Source of the DNA: an uncultured Lachnospiraceae bacterium
Lineage (GTDB): Bacteria > Bacillota > Clostridia > Lachnospirales > Lachnospiraceae
Assembly (NCBI GenBank): GCA_910588825.1
Contig: CAJURF010000003.1
Location: 29,828-93,827 of the forward strand
Length of the DNA: 64,000 nt
Direction of reading: 5' to 3'
Of this stretch, positions 60,233 through 64,000 are shown one piece after another. Position numbers and translations under genes: made by a program. Positions within the stretch are counted from its first letter, which is position 1; every line of letters starts with the position of its first letter. A model generated the notes under the pieces. The model did not search any database and had not been told where the DNA came from. It was given only the letters and a program-made list of their open reading frames with translations.

Positions 60233-61816
60233 CTAAATTTTATATTTTTCAATCACACACTGATGACTGGTCTTTTTCTTACTATAATTGATTCCAACCA
60301 GCAAAATTTCTCCTGAATAATGTTCCAAAGCTTTCGTATACTTTTTCTTCTTGATCTGGCCGACCGCCGTATCTGCCGATTGATTCCATTTCAATTCTAT
60401 CAGTAAAGCCGGCATATCTGAATATTCTTTTCTTGGAAAAAACACAAGATCTGCAAACCCCCGTCCTGTCGGAAGTTCTCTGACAGGTTTGAAATAGTAC
60501 CTCATGGCTCCCAGATAAGCAATACTTACTACACTGCTGAGAGAATTTTCATCATTATATTGAATGTTAGAAGCATATCCCATATGGATTTCTTCCACAA
60601 TTTCTGCCACTGCCTTACAGTCCATATCCAAAGTTGCCCTCAGCAGATTTTCAGACTGTATCTGCAGCTCCACCAGCTCATTCCATTCTTTCTTTTTTAC
60701 CGCCGTCACAAACTCACTGCGGATTTCTTCGTTGGGAATAAAAGCCATTTTCCTGCTTTTATCATAAGCCAGATACCCCAAATGAATCAAAAGAGTCAGC
60801 ACATCATTCATATTTTCAAAGGTAACCATATCATTTTGATAAGTATTTACCTCAATTTCCGCCATTCCCCCTGAAATCATATTGATAACTGCTGTTTTCA
60901 ACCCATCAAAGTCCATGTTAATCAAAGGAAGAATAGATTCATAAGTACCTGTCATAGACCAATAACTCTGAAATTCTCCCCACATCATAACACTCACAAC
61001 TGCCTGGGGATTGTATACATGTTCTTCCGAAATAAAATAGCCGTCATACCAGCGCTGTACTTCCTCAAAATCTCTGTGATATTGAGCGCATAACTGCCTT
61101 ACCTCTTTTGTGGTAAATCCAATATACGGAGCCAGAACTTTGGCGTCCAGCATGGTGAACTCATCAAAATTATTCAGAGCTGATTGTGTTTTCATTTTCT
61201 TGATGGGCAGGATTCCTGTCAGATAGGCAAGATGAAGAAATTTGGTGGGCTGGGTTCCTTTGAATAATCCCCGCAGAAAATTAATGTATTGTTCCTGTAC
61301 ATCCGCTTTTTTTACCTCGTCGCGGATTAGGACATCCCATTCGTCAATGATAATAATAAATTTTTTTCCTGTCACAGTATGAATCTCTGAGAGAGCTTCC
61401 GGCAGAGACCCAATATCTGGTTTCATCTCTCCCGGATAATATATACGTAATTCTTTCAGTATATTACTTTCAATATATGACACAGTCGCTTCCGCCGACT
61501 TTGCACTGGTACGGCACCGCTGCACATCTATGTGTATTACATCATACCGGTTCAGATGTTCCCGCCAGTTTTTCTCCCCGCTGATTTTCCGCCCTTCAAA
61601 CATCCGGGCAGATTCACAGCCTTTACTATAATAGGCTGTCAGCATATCAGCTGTGATAGACTTTCCAAACCGCCGGGGACGGCTGTTGCAGATCCAGGCA
61701 TTTTTTGTATCCATGACTTTATTGGTATAACTTAAGAGCCCTGTTTTATCCACATAGATTTCAGAATTAAGGGCCACCTGAAAAGCCCCTCCATCCGGAT
61801 TTACAAAACATCCCAT
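60233..61816 (-). CDS. AAA-ATPase_like protein with PD-(D/E)XK nuclease domain
   Basis: The 527-residue protein has the AAA-ATPase_like (DUF1703-linked) layout: YVDKTGLLSYTNKV, Walker A in NSRPRRFGKSITADM, Walker B FIIIIDEWDVLI, and a C-terminal nuclease-like domain with GRGFADLVFFPRKE and LLIELKWNQSADTA. These proteins occur in many copies in gut Bacteroidota and Clostridia, and their function is not settled. It ends just before the nitrogenase-like operon promoter, and the VanZ-type gene follows three bases after its stop on the same strand. Confidence 0.88.
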   Translation of the reverse strand: MGCFVNPDGGAFQVALNSEIYVDKTGLLSYTNKVMDTKNAWICNSRPRRFGKSITADMLTAYYSKGCESARMFEGRKISGEKNWREHLNRYDVIHIDVQRCRTSAKSAEATVSYIESNILKELRIYYPGEMKPDIGSLPEALSEIHTVTGKKFIIIIDEWDVLIRDEVKKADVQEQYINFLRGLFKGTQPTKFLHLAYLTGILPIKKMKTQSALNNFDEFTMLDAKVLAPYIGFTTKEVRQLCAQYHRDFEEVQRWYDGYFISEEHVYNPQAVVSVMMWGEFQSYWSMTGTYESILPLINMDFDGLKTAVINMISGGMAEIEVNTYQNDMVTFENMNDVLTLLIHLGYLAYDKSRKMAFIPNEEIRSEFVTAVKKKEWNELVELQIQSENLLRATLDMDCKAVAEIVEEIHMGYASNIQYNDENSLSSVVSIAYLGAMRYYFKPVRELPTGRGFADLVFFPRKEYSDMPALLIELKWNQSADTAVGQIKKKKYTKALEHYSGEILLVGINYSKKKTSHQCVIEKYKI

Positions 61817-61818
61817 GT

Positions 61819-62388
61819 CTACACACCCCTTTGTATATCTGAAACCCGTGCTTCCAGACTTCCCATGGACACAGCCAGTTTATAAATAAAATACCCAACC
61901 GCCACGCCTGCCGTATTATGGATGATATCATCGAACTCAAATAAACCGCATTTCAAGACAAGCTGAAGTACTTCAATGGAAAAAGACACAAGAAAACCAA
62001 TAAAAACAGTGATACTCTCATATCTCCCTGCAGCCGGAAAAACCGCAGGCAGTAAGACGCCCAGGGGCATCAGCATCATACAGTTGAGAAGAATCTCTTT
62101 TATCATCTCATCCCCGTATACCCGTATTCCCCACCGGTAAGACCAAAACAATTCCAGACAATAACGCATCTGCGGCCCAGGCGTCCTGGTAAATACCGTG
62201 GACCCATACACGAATACCATATACCACACAATGAGAAACGCCGCAAACATACGGCTTTTCTTCCACTGCTTCACAGTGAACAGTTTCCATAAAAATAAAA
62301 ACATGAGACCTGCGATTACCGCGATTAAAATATACGTCTGCACGGACCACTTAGGCCTGTACACAGACCACAGCTCTATAATATCCAT
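61819..62388 (-). CDS. VanZ-family membrane protein
   Basis: The 189-residue protein has five membrane segments and the VanZ-like pattern: FAAFLIVWYMVFVYGSTVFT, NCMMLMPLGVLLPAVFP and FSIEVLQLVLKCGLFEFDDI with HNTAGVAVGYF. VanZ homologues give low-level teicoplanin resistance or other surface roles; here a general function is unknown. I start it at 62388 (MDIIELWS); an upstream frame runs into a MITE-like end. Confidence 0.8.
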   Translation of the reverse strand: MDIIELWSVYRPKWSVQTYILIAVIAGLMFLFLWKLFTVKQWKKSRMFAAFLIVWYMVFVYGSTVFTRTPGPQMRYCLELFWSYRWGIRVYGDEMIKEILLNCMMLMPLGVLLPAVFPAAGRYESITVFIGFLVSFSIEVLQLVLKCGLFEFDDIIHNTAGVAVGYFIYKLAVSMGSLEARVSDIQRGV

Positions 62389-62438
62389 ATTAAAATTCCT
62401 ATACTCCTCTTTCATTTCAAACCATTCTACACATTTAA

Positions 62439-62448
62439 GACATGCTCT
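62439..62448. repeat. Single end of the MITE-like repeat
   Basis: AGACATGCTC differs at one base from the right end of the element at 3914-4073, and lies upstream of the VanZ-type gene. Confidence 0.35.
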
Positions 62449-62548
62449 AATCATAGAATTACTTCTTTAAAACAGTTCTTTCAATAAGAGTATAGCATAG
62501 TTCAGAAAATATATACAGGTTTTTATCTCTTCTCTTTCACACTTCAAT

Positions 62549-63226
62549 CTAACGCAATGCCGCACCAGCACCTGGCTCATTCTTCATAATTTTAACCAGC
62601 CTGCTGGTCCCCAGTCTGTCTGCGCCCAGCTGTATAAACTTTTCCGCGTCTTCAAAGGAGGAAATGCCCCCCGCAGCCTTTATTTTCACATGACTGCCCA
62701 CATGGGCCCTCATCAGCTTTACATCTTCTAATGACGCGCCTCCTGTGGAAAATCCTGTGGATGTTTTAATATATTCTGCCCCTGCCTGTGTGACAATCCC
62801 GCACATTTTTACTTTCTCTTCCTGTGTCAGCAGACAGGTCTCAATAATAACTTTCAAAATCTTCCCGCCGCACGCCCGGTGCACCTGACGGATTTCCTCT
62901 TCTATCTCCTGGTATCTTCTGTCTTTGAGATATCCGATGGGAATCACCATATCAATTTCTTCGGCCCCGTCTGATACCGCCTGCTGGGCCTCATATACTT
63001 TTACAGCCGTAGTGCTGTATCCATTGGGAAAACCGATGACCGTACAGATGGGAAGTCTCCCCTGCACATAGTCCGCAGCCTGCTTTACATAACAGGCCGG
63101 GATGCATGCAGACGCTGTCTTGTATCTCATCCCGTCATCCAGCACCTGCCGAATCTCTGCCCAGACAGCTGCCTGAGATAACAGCGTGTGGTCCACACGT
63201 TTTAAAATATCTTCTCTATCCATCAT
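62549..63226 (-). CDS. deoC: Deoxyribose-phosphate aldolase
   Basis: DeoC cleaves deoxyribose 5-phosphate to glyceraldehyde 3-phosphate and acetaldehyde. The 225-residue protein has the DeoC motifs: [25 protein letters not shown] and the Schiff-base lysine in [17 protein letters not shown]. It follows deoB by 23 bases on the same strand, forming a nucleoside catabolism unit. GGAAGG lies seven bases ahead of the ATG. Confidence 0.94.
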   Translation of the reverse strand: MMDREDILKRVDHTLLSQAAVWAEIRQVLDDGMRYKTASACIPACYVKQAADYVQGRLPICTVIGFPNGYSTTAVKVYEAQQAVSDGAEEIDMVIPIGYLKDRRYQEIEEEIRQVHRACGGKILKVIIETCLLTQEEKVKMCGIVTQAGAEYIKTSTGFSTGGASLEDVKLMRAHVGSHVKIKAAGGISSFEDAEKFIQLGADRLGTSRLVKIMKNEPGAGAALR

Positions 63227-63249
63227 AATCTATCCTTCCATCAGATGAT

Positions 63250-64000
63250 TTATACCAATTGTTCCAATATTGAGCTCCCGATGGTTCCCTCCGGCATTTC
63301 CACCCCAAAATTGCCGGCAATAGATGCCCCCACAACGGCAAATGTGCCAGCATCCTTCAGCCTGCCGTACCCTTTCATGGACGGGGACCAGGCAAGAAAC
63401 GGCACTTTCTCCCTTGTGTGGTCTGTTCCTGTATGGGTGGGGTCATTGCCATGGTCTGCCGTAATGAGCAGAAGGTCGTCTTCTTGCAGAAGCTTTAGAA
63501 GTTCTCCCAGCTTTACGTCAAATCTTTCCAATTCCCGGGCATACCCTTTTGGATTCCTCCGATGCCCCCACAGTGCGTCAAAGTCCACCAGATTCACATA
63601 GCACAGCCCCTGAAAATCCCTTTTTGCAATTTCGATGGTCTGTTCCATGCCATGGACGGAGCTTTTTGATTTGTTAGACTCTGTAAGCCCTTCCCCGTCA
63701 AAAATATCAAAAATCTTCCCCACTGAAATCACTGCAAATCCGGCATCTTTCAGCGCATCCAGGGCAGTCCGTCCATAGGGCTTCAGGGCATAATCGTGGC
63801 GGTTGCTGGTTCTCTTAAATTCCCCTTTCTTCCTTCCCACATAGGGCCTTGCAATGACACGGCCCACCTTCCACTCATCTTTCATGGTGATTTCCCTGGC
63901 GATTTCACAGCACCGGTACAGTTCCTCCAGTCCAAAGGTCTCCTCATTTCCACAGATCTGCAGTACGGAATCCGCGGATGTGTACACAATCATGTGGCCT
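63250..64000 (-). CDS. deoB: Phosphopentomutase, 3' part (runs off the window)
   Basis: The frame is open to the window edge, so the start lies beyond 64000; about 250 residues of the C-terminal half are visible. DeoB interconverts ribose 1-phosphate and ribose 5-phosphate (and the deoxy forms). The alkaline-phosphatase-superfamily metal site is visible in [20 protein letters not shown], along with [23 protein letters not shown] and [13 protein letters not shown]. It is the first visible gene of the deoB-deoC unit. Confidence 0.94.
   Translation of the reverse strand, partial: GHMIVYTSADSVLQICGNEETFGLEELYRCCEIAREITMKDEWKVGRVIARPYVGRKKGEFKRTSNRHDYALKPYGRTALDALKDAGFAVISVGKIFDIFDGEGLTESNKSKSSVHGMEQTIEIAKRDFQGLCYVNLVDFDALWGHRRNPKGYARELERFDVKLGELLKLLQEDDLLLITADHGNDPTHTGTDHTREKVPFLAWSPSMKGYGRLKDAGTFAVVGASIAGNFGVEMPEGTIGSSILEQLV

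Noticed and set aside
1-64000. tRNA, rRNA genes and CRISPR arrays
   Set aside because: No cloverleaf-type segment with a TTCGAATC-like arm and no regularly spaced repeats were noticed; a covariance-model scan was not possible.

Overview
The window looks like a chromosomal segment of a low-to-mid GC Clostridia, most likely a gut-type Lachnospiraceae (Bacillota). The basis is strong AGGAGG-type ribosome sites, frequent TTG and GTG starts, YesM/YesN-type sensing genes, PduL, CmpB-type membrane protein, Gx transporter, DUF3786, an AAA-ATPase_like/PD-(D/E)XK protein and MITE-like repeats. Genus cannot be fixed from the sequence alone. No rRNA, tRNA, CRISPR array, phage or transposase gene was seen.

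Layout. 0-4.6 kb: end of a transaldolase-like aldolase, cysteine synthase, a UroD-family corrinoid methyltransferase, a DUF3786 gene and a MITE-like repeat. 4.8-11 kb: a sensing and uptake unit made of a sugar-binding-type lipoprotein, a YesM-type histidine kinase, a sodium:solute symporter and a YesN-type AraC response regulator. 11-16.8 kb: a small ORF, a YjbQ-family protein, PTS enzyme I, an AGE-family epimerase/isomerase, two small unknown proteins and DinB. 16.9-19.8 kb: an N-acetylmuramoyl-L-alanine amidase/SPOR gene split by a 2.1-kb insert that carries an ArsB/NhaD-type permease and a cytidylate-kinase-like protein but no transposase. 19.9-25.5 kb: small membrane proteins, PduL, a PAP2-type membrane protein, a GT2 glycosyltransferase, MutY and a HAD phosphatase. 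25.6-41 kb: an L,D-transpeptidase, a Gld-like ABC unit, CmpB, RpiB, AhcY, an alpha-glucosidase, MtaD, ApbE, NusG-II and Gx transporter proteins, and an alpha/beta hydrolase. 41-48 kb: a Uma2 nuclease remnant, a BceAB-like transporter, a polar amino-acid ABC transporter and a second L,D-transpeptidase with Big_2 domains.

The most striking region is 48.1-60.2 kb, one apparent minus-strand operon. It reads, in transcription order: TM1266-type regulator, NifH-like, component-1 alpha-like, component-1 beta-like, NifH-like, alpha-like, beta-like, hypF, hypC, hypD, hypE. Two tandem nitrogenase-like H-D-K triads are therefore co-transcribed with the complete set that builds the Fe(CN)2(CO) group of [NiFe] hydrogenases. 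The nickel-insertion genes hypA/hypB and any hydrogenase subunit gene are absent from the window. The genes abut or overlap by a few bases, with two structured spacers inside the operon. Upstream lie a good sigma-70-type promoter and a leader with two hairpins followed by a strong intrinsic terminator, which suggests attenuation. The substrate is unknown. My working hypothesis is an uncharacterised nitrogenase-like reductase whose metal site may use Hyp-made Fe(CN)2(CO).

The right edge (60.2-64 kb) holds an AAA-ATPase_like/nuclease protein, a VanZ-family protein, DeoC and the C-terminal part of phosphopentomutase.
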